Source: Sphingomonas abietis (GTDB lineage: Bacteria; Pseudomonadota; Alphaproteobacteria; Sphingomonadales; Sphingomonadaceae). Taken from it: 64,000 nucleotides of DNA. Positions 35,483 to 43,955 of this stretch are shown piece after piece (position 1 is the stretch's first letter; the number at the start of each line of letters is the position of its first letter). Location of the stretch: positions 744,001-808,000 of the forward strand of contig NZ_CP115174.1 in the NCBI RefSeq assembly GCF_027625475.1. The letters run 5' to 3'. The translations under genes and the position numbers were made by a program. Below the pieces are notes generated by a model that had not been told where the DNA came from, made no database searches, and saw only the letters and a list, made by a program, of their open reading frames with translations.

Positions 35483-36721
35483 ATGAACGAAAAGACGATC
35501 ATCATCGGCGGCGGCGTGGTGGGGCTCGCCAGTGGCGTGGCTCTGGCGCGGCGCGGCTATCCCGTCACATTGATCGAGGCGACACCCGGCCGGCAGGCGG
35601 CGTCCTGGGGCAATGCGGGGCATATCGCGATCGAGCAGATCGAGCCGCTGGCCTCCTATGCCGCGATCCGCTCGGCACCGGGGCGGCTATTTTCGCGGGG
35701 CGGTGCGCTGGCTTTGCCGCCCGCCCAGTGGCGCGCGTGGCTGCCCTTCGCGGCCCGCATGATGGCGGCGGCGCGGCCCCGTCGCTTCGAGGCGGGCAAG
35801 GCGGCGCTGTCCGCGCTGGTCGGCGAAGCGATGCCGGCGTGGCGGAGGCTGGCGGCCCACCTGCCCGATAGCGATCTGCTCCGCGAGCAGGGGCATTTCG
35901 TGCTGTGGGGCAGCGATGCCGCCGCCAGCAAGGGGCGCTCGTCATGGTCCGCCGCCGACACCGGCACCGCGCGTTTCCGCGATATCGGTGAGGATGAAAG
36001 GCGCACGCTGGCGGCGTTGCTGAAGACGGCGCCGGCTGGCGCGATCCGTTTCGAGAATAGCGGCCAGATCGCCGATCTCGGCCGGCTGGCCAACGCGCTG
36101 GAACGCGCCTTCCTGCAGGCCGGCGGGCGGATCGTCCACGGACATGTGCGGTTGAAGCCGGTGAGCGGGTGTGCGGGCGTGTCGATCGACGGTGGCGCGA
36201 CATTCCTGCCCGATCAGGTCGTGCTGGCCGCCGGCATCCGCTCCGGCGCGCTGATCGCGCCGGTCGGCCATCGTGCGCCGATCGTCGCCGAGCGCGGTTA
36301 TCATATTCGCGCCCGTCATCATGACTGGCCGGCGAACCTGCCGCCCGTGGTGTTCGAGGATCGATCGATGATCGTCACCCGCTATGGCGATTGCGTGCAG
36401 GCGGCGAGCATCGTCGAACTCGGCGATCCTGATGCGCCCGCCGATCCCGCGAAATGGCAGCGGCTGGAGCGGCATGTCGCCGAACTCGGCCTGCCGATGC
36501 GCGGCCCGTTCGAACGCTGGATGGGATCGCGCCCGACATTGCCCGATTACCTGCCGGCGATCGGCCGCAGCGCGCGCTGCGACAATCTGGTCTACGCATT
36601 CGGGCACCAGCATCTCGGCCTGACGCTGGCGCCCGTCACCGGCGAGATCGTCGGTGCGCTGGTCGCAGGCGAGGCACCCCTATTGGATATCGGCGCGTTC
36701 GACATCGATCGCTTTGCCTGA
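35483..36721 (+). CDS. FAD-dependent D-amino-acid dehydrogenase, probable cis-4-hydroxy-D-proline dehydrogenase
   Basis: 412 residues. The N-terminal dinucleotide motif IIIGGGVVGLASGVALARRG and the C-terminal GSRPTLPDYLPAIGRS...GHQHLGLTLAPVTGEIV are typical of DadA-type flavoproteins. It would oxidise cis-4-hydroxy-D-proline, the epimerase product, to 1-pyrroline-4-hydroxy-2-carboxylate, passing electrons to the respiratory chain. D-alanine/D-proline dehydrogenase is the alternative. The shared palindrome with the deaminase gene ties the two together. The M24 peptidase gene follows 14 bases later. Confidence 0.82.
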   Translation: MNEKTIIIGGGVVGLASGVALARRGYPVTLIEATPGRQAASWGNAGHIAIEQIEPLASYAAIRSAPGRLFSRGGALALPPAQWRAWLPFAARMMAAARPRRFEAGKAALSALVGEAMPAWRRLAAHLPDSDLLREQGHFVLWGSDAAASKGRSSWSAADTGTARFRDIGEDERRTLAALLKTAPAGAIRFENSGQIADLGRLANALERAFLQAGGRIVHGHVRLKPVSGCAGVSIDGGATFLPDQVVLAAGIRSGALIAPVGHRAPIVAERGYHIRARHHDWPANLPPVVFEDRSMIVTRYGDCVQAASIVELGDPDAPADPAKWQRLERHVAELGLPMRGPFERWMGSRPTLPDYLPAIGRSARCDNLVYAFGHQHLGLTLAPVTGEIVGALVAGEAPLLDIGAFDIDRFA

Positions 36722-36735
36722 CGAGGAAGACGGAC

Positions 36736-37929
36736 ATGACCATCGGAGGTTCCACCACCGCGGCTGAACTGGCCGCGATCAGCCGCTGGACGGCGTGCGC
36801 GCCCGCGATCACCCGTGAGGAGCGGCTGCAGCGGATCGAGCGGGCGCGCGCCTTCACCAGCGCGATGGGCGCGGACGCATTGCTGATCAACGCCGGCGCA
36901 TCGCTGCGCTATTTCGCCGGTGTGCCGTGGGGTGCGACCGAGCGGCTGGTGGCGATGCTGCTGCCGGTGCGGGGCGAACCGATCATGGTCTGCCCGAATT
37001 TCGAGCTGGGCTCGCTGCAGGCGGACCTGCTGATCGACGTCGACATCCGGCTGTGGGAAGAGGACGAAGACCCGCACGCGCTGGTCGCCGATGCGCTGGC
37101 GGGGATCGGCGGGCGGACGGTGGCGATCGATCCGGCCTTGCCCTTCCAGATGGCCGAGCGCCTGCGCCGTGCCGCGCCCGGCATCGTGCTGGTGGATGGC
37201 GCGCCGGCGATCGACGGCTGCCGGATGCGGAAATCCCCGGCCGAGATCGCGCTGATGCAGCAAGCCAAGGACATGACGCTGGAGGTGCATCGCCGCGCCG
37301 CGCGGATCATGGCGCCGGGCATCACCACCACCGAGGTGAAGCGCTTCATCGACGAGGCGCACCGGGCGATGGGAGCAAGCGGCTACAGCTTCTGCATCGT
37401 CCAATATGGTCGCGCCACCGCCTTCCCGCACGGCCTTCCCGGCGAACAGCGGCTGGAGGAAGGCGATCTCGTGCTGATCGACACCGGCTGCACGATCGAG
37501 GGCTATCATTCGGACATCACGCGAACTTACGCCTTTGGCAATCCGTCCGACGACCAGCGGGCGATCTGGAATCTGGAAAAGGAGGCGCAGGCGGCTGCCT
37601 TCGTCGCCGCGATGCCGGGTGCCCCGTGCGAGACGGTCGACGCGGCGGCGCGTTCGGTGCTGGAGAAGGGTGGGCTCGGCCCCGATTATCGCCTGCCGGG
37701 CCTGCCGCATCGCACCGGCCACGGCATCGGCCTGTCGATCCACGAACCCGCCTATCTGGTGCGGGGCGACCGGACATTGCTGGATACGGGCATGTGCTTT
37801 TCCAACGAGCCGATGATCGTCGTGCCCGATCGCTTCGGCGTGCGGCTGGAGGATCATTTCTACATGACCGACGCCGGCCCCCGCTGGTTCACCGAGCCGC
37901 AGCCGGCGATCGACCGGCCCTTCGTCTGA
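36736..37929 (+). CDS. M24B metallopeptidase (Xaa-Pro aminopeptidase/dipeptidase type)
   Basis: 397 residues from the ATG at 36736 with GAGGAAG upstream. An N-terminal creatinase-like domain covers about 1-165 and the pita-bread catalytic domain about 175-390. All five metal ligands are seen: Asp249 (VLIDTG), Asp260 (SDITRTY), His329 (TGHGIG), Glu358 (SNEPM) and Glu372 (LEDHF). There is no signal peptide, so it is cytoplasmic. Such enzymes cleave Xaa-Pro or Xaa-Hyp bonds, releasing (hydroxy)proline. Co-transcription with the D-amino-acid dehydrogenase links peptide cleavage to hydroxyproline oxidation. Confidence 0.88.
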   Translation: MTIGGSTTAAELAAISRWTACAPAITREERLQRIERARAFTSAMGADALLINAGASLRYFAGVPWGATERLVAMLLPVRGEPIMVCPNFELGSLQADLLIDVDIRLWEEDEDPHALVADALAGIGGRTVAIDPALPFQMAERLRRAAPGIVLVDGAPAIDGCRMRKSPAEIALMQQAKDMTLEVHRRAARIMAPGITTTEVKRFIDEAHRAMGASGYSFCIVQYGRATAFPHGLPGEQRLEEGDLVLIDTGCTIEGYHSDITRTYAFGNPSDDQRAIWNLEKEAQAAAFVAAMPGAPCETVDAAARSVLEKGGLGPDYRLPGLPHRTGHGIGLSIHEPAYLVRGDRTLLDTGMCFSNEPMIVVPDRFGVRLEDHFYMTDAGPRWFTEPQPAIDRPFV

Positions 37930-37938
37930 ACTGATCGA

Positions 37939-37964
37939 CGGCGCCCTGCCTGGCCGGGGCGCCG
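37939..37964 (+). terminator. Terminator-like hairpin after the M24 gene
   Basis: CGGCGCCC (37939-37946) pairs with GGGCGCCG (37957-37964) across a 10-base loop, nine bases past the stop. Confidence 0.5.
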
Positions 37965-38038
37965 CCAAATCCGCGCGCGGACGGAACGATCGGCGCGGTG
38001 CGGCCTTATCACGCCGAATTATTCGGGATGAGGGCATC

Positions 38039-38317
38039 ATGCATATGAGCATCAGCAGCGACAATCTTCTTCTGGCGTTTGTGCTCTGGATCGTGGTCGG
38101 CGCGATCATCGGCTGGCTGGCCGGCCTGCTCGTGCAGGGCGGCGGCTTCGGCTTCATCGCCGACGCGCTGATCGGCATCTTCGGCTCGGTGGTGGCCGGC
38201 TGGCTGTTCCCGCATCTGGGTATCACGCTGGGTGGCGGACTGATCGGGTCCGTCCTGGCATCGATTGCGGGCGCGGTGATCGTGATCGTGGTGATCAGGC
38301 TGCTGCGACGAATCTAG
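38039..38317 (+). CDS. GlsB/YeaQ/YmgE (transglycosylase-associated) small membrane protein
   Basis: 92 residues, three hydrophobic segments (LLLAFVLWIVVGAIIGWLAG, FIADALIGIFGSVVAGWLF, LIGSVLASIAGAVIVIVVIRLL) with the glycine-zipper pattern of the family, a general stress-linked inner-membrane protein of unknown activity. GAGGG lies five bases before the ATG; a second ATG is two codons on. It appears unrelated to the neighbouring catabolic genes. A 10-bp hairpin follows the stop. Confidence 0.88.
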   Translation: MHMSISSDNLLLAFVLWIVVGAIIGWLAGLLVQGGGFGFIADALIGIFGSVVAGWLFPHLGITLGGGLIGSVLASIAGAVIVIVVIRLLRRI

Positions 38318-38326
38318 ATGGGCTTT

Positions 38327-38350
38327 CGGGCGGACGGGATCGTCTGCCCG
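38327..38350 (+). terminator. Terminator-like hairpin after the GlsB-type gene
   Basis: CGGGCGGACG (38327-38336) and CGTCTGCCCG (38341-38350) form a 10-bp stem with loop GGAT, ten bases after the stop. Confidence 0.55.
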
Positions 38351-38528
38351 GCCGTTATCGGCGGTGTGCGGACATCATTGGCCTGCCTGCCGATATTGCG
38401 CGACGCGTCGAAGGGGCGCCCGGCGCAATGGCGGTACGCTGGCACCCAAAACAAAGCGACCGCGCCCGCCGCACCGCCGGGTTCCAGCGGATCGCGGTCA
38501 GCGCGGTCGAAGATATTCTGGAAATGAT

Positions 38529-38554
38529 GGGGCCGCCGCCGAAGCGGCGGCCCC
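38529..38554 (-). terminator. Terminator-like hairpin after the second TonB receptor
   Basis: GGGGCCGCCGC (38529-38539) and GCGGCGGCCCC (38544-38554) form an 11-bp stem with a 4-base loop, ten bases downstream of the receptor stop. Confidence 0.6.
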
Positions 38555-38563
38555 GAAAGTCTA

Positions 38564-41509
38564 TCAGAAGTTGATGCTGGCGCCGACGAACATCTCGCGG
38601 CCCATCACGTCGTAGACGCCGGCAAAGGTGTTGCCGTTGCCGAACGAGGTCAGGATGTTGGTGGCGATCGCCGGCGGATCCTTGTCGGCGATGTTGTTGA
38701 CGCCGGCCCGCAGCTCGAGCTGCTTGTTGATGGCGATCGTCCCGGCCAGATCGAAGTAGTTGTAGGTCGGGATGTGGCTGTTGATCACGCTGCTTTCGCC
38801 CGTGTCGGACAGCTTGACCTTGTTGAGGTAGCGCCAGGACACCGACAGCGACGCATCGCCGGGGATCATCCAGGTCAGGCGCGCGGCGTGGTGCCAGGTC
38901 GGGTTGGGCTCGCCGCACGAATAACCGAACGTGCCCTTGCATTCGAAGGAGGCGAAGCCGGGCTGCGGCTGTTCCTTCTGATGCAGAAGCCAGGTGCCCA
39001 CCAGATTGGCGTTGATCTTGCCGAACTTGCCGATGCCGAAGGTGTAATCGACATTGAAGTCGACACCCGAGGTCATCAGATAGCCGGTGTTGAGCGTGGT
39101 CGCCTCGACATAGCCATCGTTCACCGTGCTGCCGAACAGCGCGCCGGTGGTCGGGTTGCGGTGGAACAGGTTACAATAATAGGTGTTCCCGGTCATGCAC
39201 TGGCTGATGATCAGGGACGGATCGAGCGAGCCGATATAGTCCTTGACCTTGATGTGGTAGTAATCCGCCGAGAAGGAGAAGTTGCGGATCTGGCGCGGCG
39301 TGAGCACGAGGCCGAACGTGTAGGTGTTCGCCTTTTCCGGCTTCAGCTTGGCATTGCCGCCGTACAGTTCGCTGCAGGTGTCGGCCGGGCACTGAATGAT
39401 ATGGCCATATTGCGCGGAGGAAACGCCGGACAGCGCGCAGACTTGCGCGGAGTATTGCGGATTGGAACCGGCGCAAGGATCGTCAGTGGTGACATTGCCG
39501 ACGCCGCCCGGGCCGAACAGCTCGCTGATGTTGGGCGCGCGGATCGCCCGGTTGAAGCTGGCGCGCAGGCGGGCATCGGCGACCGGCGCCCAGTTCACTT
39601 CGGCCTTGAACGTCTTGGCGTTGTAGTTCGAGCTCGTGTCGGTGGAGCTTTGCTCATTGTGATAATGGGAATAGCGCGCACCGCCGTTGAGCGTGAGGGC
39701 ATGGGCGAAGGGCAGATCCTGAAGGACCGGAATTTCGATCTCGCCATAGCCTTCCGTGACGGTGACTCGTCCATCGGTCGGAACTGAGCCGCCCTCCTGC
39801 GCGATCGCATCGGCAGTATATTGCAGTGATTCATGGCGACGCTCCGCACCCAGCGCGATGCTGACGCCGCGATTCGCCCACGGGCTCTTGATGCCGAAGG
39901 TTCCCAGGTCGCCGTTGATGTTGGCCGAAATGACCGTCATCGTGTCGCGCTCGGCGGTATTGCTGTCGGCGAACAGATATTGCGCCTGATCGGAGGTGAT
40001 GCCGTTGGCCTTGAAGATGTCGATCGGCACGCAGCTCGGGTCGGTACCATCGACGACCGACTGGCAGGTCGCGGTGCCGTTGACATTGACGGCATCGATC
40101 GCACGCTGGGCTTTGACCGTATCGACGTTGTTCTGATAGGTCTCGTTATACTTCACCAGCGAGTGGAGATAGTTGACGTCGTAGCTGAAGCCGTGGCCGA
40201 TATCGCCGCGGACACCCGCCGTGTAGCGGAAGTCGTTGTGACGAAGATCGTCGCGACGCGAAAAATCATTGTTGAGGCGGTAGCCGATCAGCGTGTCGAT
40301 CTTGGCGCTGGTTCCCGCCGCCGAGCCGCACAGCGCCGTCGCCTGCTGGCTGCTCATCAGCGGATTGTCGCAGTTCAGGGTGAAGTTGCTGCCGAGGAAC
40401 AGGGCGGATGGCGCCACCTGCGAGAAGGTGTGATCGCGCATGTACATGAAGCTGCCATAGACTTCGGCGGCCGGGCTGATCTTGAACTTGCCGAACGAGC
40501 CGGCGGTGTAGCGCTGATCCGAGCGCTGGATATAATTGCTGGGCGAGTAATTATAGGCGTAGCTGGTGTCGTAGGGCACCCAGGTCTTGGACCCGTCCTT
40601 GGCGTTGGTCAGATAGCCCATGCCAGCGCTCGGGCCGCTCTCCGGCGCGAAGGTGCCATATTGCGAGCTGCTCGATCCGCCGCAGTAGAGACCGGCGCCG
40701 TTGACGGTATCGGTGTCGAGCTGGTTGAGCGCGCAGTTGGAGACATCGCGGGTCGATTCCAGCACCGGATCGGTGTGGCGATAGCCGCCATAGACGGTGA
40801 TGTTGCCGCGGCCTTCGGCGAAATTCTTGCCATAGGCCGCATTGATGTCCTGTTTGGCGCCATCCAGCACATTGCTGGGGGCGTTGTTGAAGCCCTCGGC
40901 GGTGTTGAGCCCGCGCACATAGTTATCGCCATTGCTGTGCTGCGAGATGCCGGTCTGCATATCCATGCGGAAACCATCGAGATGGTCCTTCAGCACGAAA
41001 TTGACCACGCCGGCGACGGCGTCCGAGCCGTAGACGGCGGAGGCGCCGCCGCTGACCACGTCGATCCGGTCGATCAGCGCGGACGGCACGAAGTTGATGT
41101 CGACATTCTGCGACGACATCATGCGCTGGCCGTTGATCAAGGTCAGCACGCGGCTGGCGCCGAGGTTGCGCAGATTGATCTTGGCGGTGCCGTCCGAGCC
41201 GTTCGACATGTTCTCGTTGGCGTCGGCGGTGAACTGCGGCATCCGGTTCAGGATGTCCTCCGCGTTGACCGCGCCTTCATATTTGATCTCTTTGCTGCTG
41301 ATCGTGGTCAGCGGGCTGTTGCTTTCCAGATCCGGGCGCTTGATGCGCGTGCCGGTCACGACGATCGCGTCGGCGTCCGAACTGGCGCTCGGCTGGCTCG
41401 ACGACGTGGGTGCAGGCGTCACCTGCGTATAGGCACTGCTCGCCAGCAGGCCCGTCATCAATGCACCGATCGCGGCAGTGCGATGCGTTTTACGAAGTGT
41501 CCTTGCCAT
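38564..41509 (-). CDS. TonB-dependent outer-membrane receptor of the peptide/glycopeptide locus
   Basis: 981 residues, ATG preceded by GGGGAAATAA. Signal peptide is followed by a low-complexity linker and AIVVTGTRIKRPDLESNSPL (TonB-box region). The plug contains ILNRMPQF, RVLTLINGQRMMSSQNVDI and DVVSGGASAVYGSDAVAG. The beta-barrel ends in EMFVGASINF with the terminal Phe typical of Omp85-inserted proteins. It is the same subclass as the receptor at 2795-5632. Its location between the prolidase/dehydrogenase genes and the glycosidase-like/POT pair suggests uptake of peptides or glycopeptides across the outer membrane. TATACGATA in its promoter partly matches the CGTATACG sites. Confidence 0.9.
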   Translation of the reverse strand: MARTLRKTHRTAAIGALMTGLLASSAYTQVTPAPTSSSQPSASSDADAIVVTGTRIKRPDLESNSPLTTISSKEIKYEGAVNAEDILNRMPQFTADANENMSNGSDGTAKINLRNLGASRVLTLINGQRMMSSQNVDINFVPSALIDRIDVVSGGASAVYGSDAVAGVVNFVLKDHLDGFRMDMQTGISQHSNGDNYVRGLNTAEGFNNAPSNVLDGAKQDINAAYGKNFAEGRGNITVYGGYRHTDPVLESTRDVSNCALNQLDTDTVNGAGLYCGGSSSSQYGTFAPESGPSAGMGYLTNAKDGSKTWVPYDTSYAYNYSPSNYIQRSDQRYTAGSFGKFKISPAAEVYGSFMYMRDHTFSQVAPSALFLGSNFTLNCDNPLMSSQQATALCGSAAGTSAKIDTLIGYRLNNDFSRRDDLRHNDFRYTAGVRGDIGHGFSYDVNYLHSLVKYNETYQNNVDTVKAQRAIDAVNVNGTATCQSVVDGTDPSCVPIDIFKANGITSDQAQYLFADSNTAERDTMTVISANINGDLGTFGIKSPWANRGVSIALGAERRHESLQYTADAIAQEGGSVPTDGRVTVTEGYGEIEIPVLQDLPFAHALTLNGGARYSHYHNEQSSTDTSSNYNAKTFKAEVNWAPVADARLRASFNRAIRAPNISELFGPGGVGNVTTDDPCAGSNPQYSAQVCALSGVSSAQYGHIIQCPADTCSELYGGNAKLKPEKANTYTFGLVLTPRQIRNFSFSADYYHIKVKDYIGSLDPSLIISQCMTGNTYYCNLFHRNPTTGALFGSTVNDGYVEATTLNTGYLMTSGVDFNVDYTFGIGKFGKINANLVGTWLLHQKEQPQPGFASFECKGTFGYSCGEPNPTWHHAARLTWMIPGDASLSVSWRYLNKVKLSDTGESSVINSHIPTYNYFDLAGTIAINKQLELRAGVNNIADKDPPAIATNILTSFGNGNTFAGVYDVMGREMFVGASINF

Positions 41510-41580
41510 TTATTTCCCCAGCGCCTTTTGTGGCTTGTGGAAACGAATGCAACATGATCGTCACGCGATGTCAAATATTT

Positions 41581-41589
41581 TATACGATA
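41581..41589. promoter_or_regulatory. Partial match to the hydroxyproline-regulon motif
   Basis: TATACGATA matches one side of the site at 35446 (GTATACGATA) and lies 72 bases upstream of the TonB receptor ATG. The palindrome itself is not complete (TTTATACGATAT), so this is weaker than the other two sites. Confidence 0.3.
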
Positions 41590-41630
41590 TTCCTTATGAC
41601 AAAATTGTAACAGCTCGCGAGCGGCGGATA

Positions 41631-43955
41631 TCAGCCAATTTCAATCCTGACCTTCCGGACCCGGTGATCGGCTGCGGCGATGGGAATGTCCCCGAAGGCG
41701 GTGGCGATGGCCGTCTTCCCATCCACGAAGGCCCGGCGAATCTGTCGATCGGCGGGCAGGCGGACACGTAACAATGTTTCGCGGGGGGCCTTGGCGGGAA
41801 GCGAGATTTCGCCTTCGATGATGCCCGGCCCGCTCCGGCGAAGCGAGAATCCAACCTTTCCCCAGCGGGTCGGCGCGTCCCGGATCGCGATCGGTTGACC
41901 CGACATGATCCATCGCGTCGGCACCGCGCGGGCGAGATGGAGGCGATCGGCGTCCTGGTCCTCGTAGACGAGCATCCAGCGGACCAGTTTCGGAATGGTC
42001 AGCTGTGCCGGGATGCAGAACAGCGCCAGACCGCCATCGATGCCGGAGACCTCGCCCCCCATCCAGCTGCCGCGCGTATGGGCGTGGAAGCGGTGAGAAT
42101 AGAGGAACAGCAGATACTCCTCGATCCGGTCGAGCCGCAGCAGCGCCTCGGCATAGCCATAGGAGATGAAGCCCAATATGTCGCGGCTTGCGGGATCGGG
42201 CCGGCCGATATTGGCGACCACGCCCAGCGTCGTGCCGCCATGGCCACGCAGGCAATCCACCACCAGCGCTTCCAGATCGGGTGGCAGCACGCCGGGCTGG
42301 AGCAGCTCGGCATAGGCGCGGTGCGGCCAGCCCTGTTCCGATTCATTCTCGGCGGTGAGCGCCTCGCGGAAGGTGTTGGTGACGCCCGGCAGCGGGCCGA
42401 CATAGGGCGGCGTCAGGTCATGGCGGATATTGGCGCGCAGCCGCTGCTCGAGATGCTGCTGGAGGCGCGTCGCGCGCGCCGACCAGTCCGCCGCATCCTG
42501 GGTGCTGCCGCCGATCGCCGGCCAGATCGCGGCGATCTCGCGCCAGCCCCGAACGGCGAAGGCCGAGTTGGCCCAATAGGGCTTCCACCAGATCGTCGGA
42601 TCGGGATGGAGGCAGGAATCGGATTCGTTCCAGCCGTGGATCAGCCCGAAGCCGCGATCGGCCGCGGGCAGGGCGAGGCTCTGGTCGTGCAGGTCGGTGA
42701 GCAGCGTCACGGTCGCGCGGATCTTGTCGCGATGCTTCACCAGCGTCGCGAGGTCGCCGGTCAGCCGCAGATAGCGGGCGAGTAGCGCCAGGGTGAGTCC
42801 ATATTGCGCGGTCTCCGGTCCGCGCATGTCGACCAGGCCGTCGGGCAGGACGAAGGCGGTGAAATACTGGTCGAGCACCGCGCGTGCCTGCGCGAACCGG
42901 CCCCATAGCAGATTGGCGTAGAGCGAGCTCGTGAACGTGTCCTGGAAGCCGTCATATTCCGAGCCATAATAGTCGCGATCGACCGCGCCATATTTGGGCC
43001 AGACCCCGTTGGGGCGGATCACCAGCTCCTTGGCGAAGGCGTGATCGACCATGTCGGTCCATTCGGGATCGGGCAGGGTGGCCTTGGCACCCTCGGCCAG
43101 CTCGGCCTGCCAGCTGCGCGCGAAGCGGAACATCGCGGTGTAGAAGGCTTCCGGTGTCGGATGCTGGCGGCGGGGCGGATAGGGGGCGTAGCTGTGGCCG
43201 TAATCGGCCTCGACGATGCGGCCCTGCTCGATGCGGAGCGTGCGATGCCAGGTCTCGACGATGAAGCGGTTGTCGGCATCGACATCGGCGAAGACGAGCA
43301 GATCCCAATGCCCGCCCGCCTCATGTCCGCCCGTCTTGCGCGGGATGACCTTGTGGACGGCTGGCAGCCAGCCGCCGAGCAGCCCTTCGCGGCGCTGGAG
43401 CGCGCTGTCGTCGCCGGACAGTTCGGGAAAGCGATGCTCGGGGCGGTAGGTGCGGGTCCGGCCATTGCGGAACACCGGCATGGTGTCCTCGGCCTGTTTG
43501 GTGCCGACCAGTGCCGTCCAGGGCAGGCGCGTGCCGATCTCGTCGGGCTTGAAGTTCGAGGCGCTCGGCGGGGCCGCGTCGCGCACCCGATCCGGATCGG
43601 GATCACCGCCGCCGGCGAGCAGCGCGTCGGCGAGCAGATCGGCATCGGCGAGCGCGATATCCCGCATCGCGAGGCCGAGATGGGGCGGATCGGCGGTGGC
43701 GAACATCGCCTCGGTGCGCTTGGCGAGCACGAGCGTGCCGGCGGCCGAGACGAAGCTGATCGCGCCGTCGGGATCGCGCAGATCCTCCCATACCGTCCAG
43801 CGTTCGCCGTCGATCTCGATGTCGAGCAGGCGGCTATGGCCGGCGACGGCGCTGGCGGGAAGCCGGGGCAGCGCCGGTGCGGCGCGCAGCGCTGTTGCCG
43901 TGCTGGCGGCGGCCGCGCCCGCCACCGAGGATTGCAGGAAATCGCGGCGGTTCAT
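41631..43955 (-). CDS. Tat-exported glycoside-hydrolase-like (alpha/alpha toroid) protein
   Basis: 774 residues from the ATG at 43955, which overlaps the POT transporter stop (ATGA). The N-terminus NRRDFLQSSVAGAAAAS is a twin-arginine signal. Next come a beta-rich region (about 40-300), a long helical region with repeated Trp/Tyr/Glu-rich turns as in (alpha/alpha)6 glycosidases (DGFQDTFTSSLYANLLWGRF, GLIHGWNESDSCLHPDPTIWW, ENESEQGWPHRAYAELL), and a C-terminal beta domain. Conserved acidic residues in the toroid could be catalytic. I cannot assign a GH family; enzymes acting on arabinosyl or other plant-derived glycans have this architecture. Pairing with a peptide transporter suggests a glycopeptide substrate. 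Confidence 0.65.
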   Translation of the reverse strand: MNRRDFLQSSVAGAAAASTATALRAAPALPRLPASAVAGHSRLLDIEIDGERWTVWEDLRDPDGAISFVSAAGTLVLAKRTEAMFATADPPHLGLAMRDIALADADLLADALLAGGGDPDPDRVRDAAPPSASNFKPDEIGTRLPWTALVGTKQAEDTMPVFRNGRTRTYRPEHRFPELSGDDSALQRREGLLGGWLPAVHKVIPRKTGGHEAGGHWDLLVFADVDADNRFIVETWHRTLRIEQGRIVEADYGHSYAPYPPRRQHPTPEAFYTAMFRFARSWQAELAEGAKATLPDPEWTDMVDHAFAKELVIRPNGVWPKYGAVDRDYYGSEYDGFQDTFTSSLYANLLWGRFAQARAVLDQYFTAFVLPDGLVDMRGPETAQYGLTLALLARYLRLTGDLATLVKHRDKIRATVTLLTDLHDQSLALPAADRGFGLIHGWNESDSCLHPDPTIWWKPYWANSAFAVRGWREIAAIWPAIGGSTQDAADWSARATRLQQHLEQRLRANIRHDLTPPYVGPLPGVTNTFREALTAENESEQGWPHRAYAELLQPGVLPPDLEALVVDCLRGHGGTTLGVVANIGRPDPASRDILGFISYGYAEALLRLDRIEEYLLFLYSHRFHAHTRGSWMGGEVSGIDGGLALFCIPAQLTIPKLVRWMLVYEDQDADRLHLARAVPTRWIMSGQPIAIRDAPTRWGKVGFSLRRSGPGIIEGEISLPAKAPRETLLRVRLPADRQIRRAFVDGKTAIATAFGDIPIAAADHRVRKVRIEIG

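Noticed and set aside
38318..38527. 69-codon frame after the GlsB-type gene
   Set aside because: It spans a terminator-like hairpin and lacks a ribosome site and conserved features.
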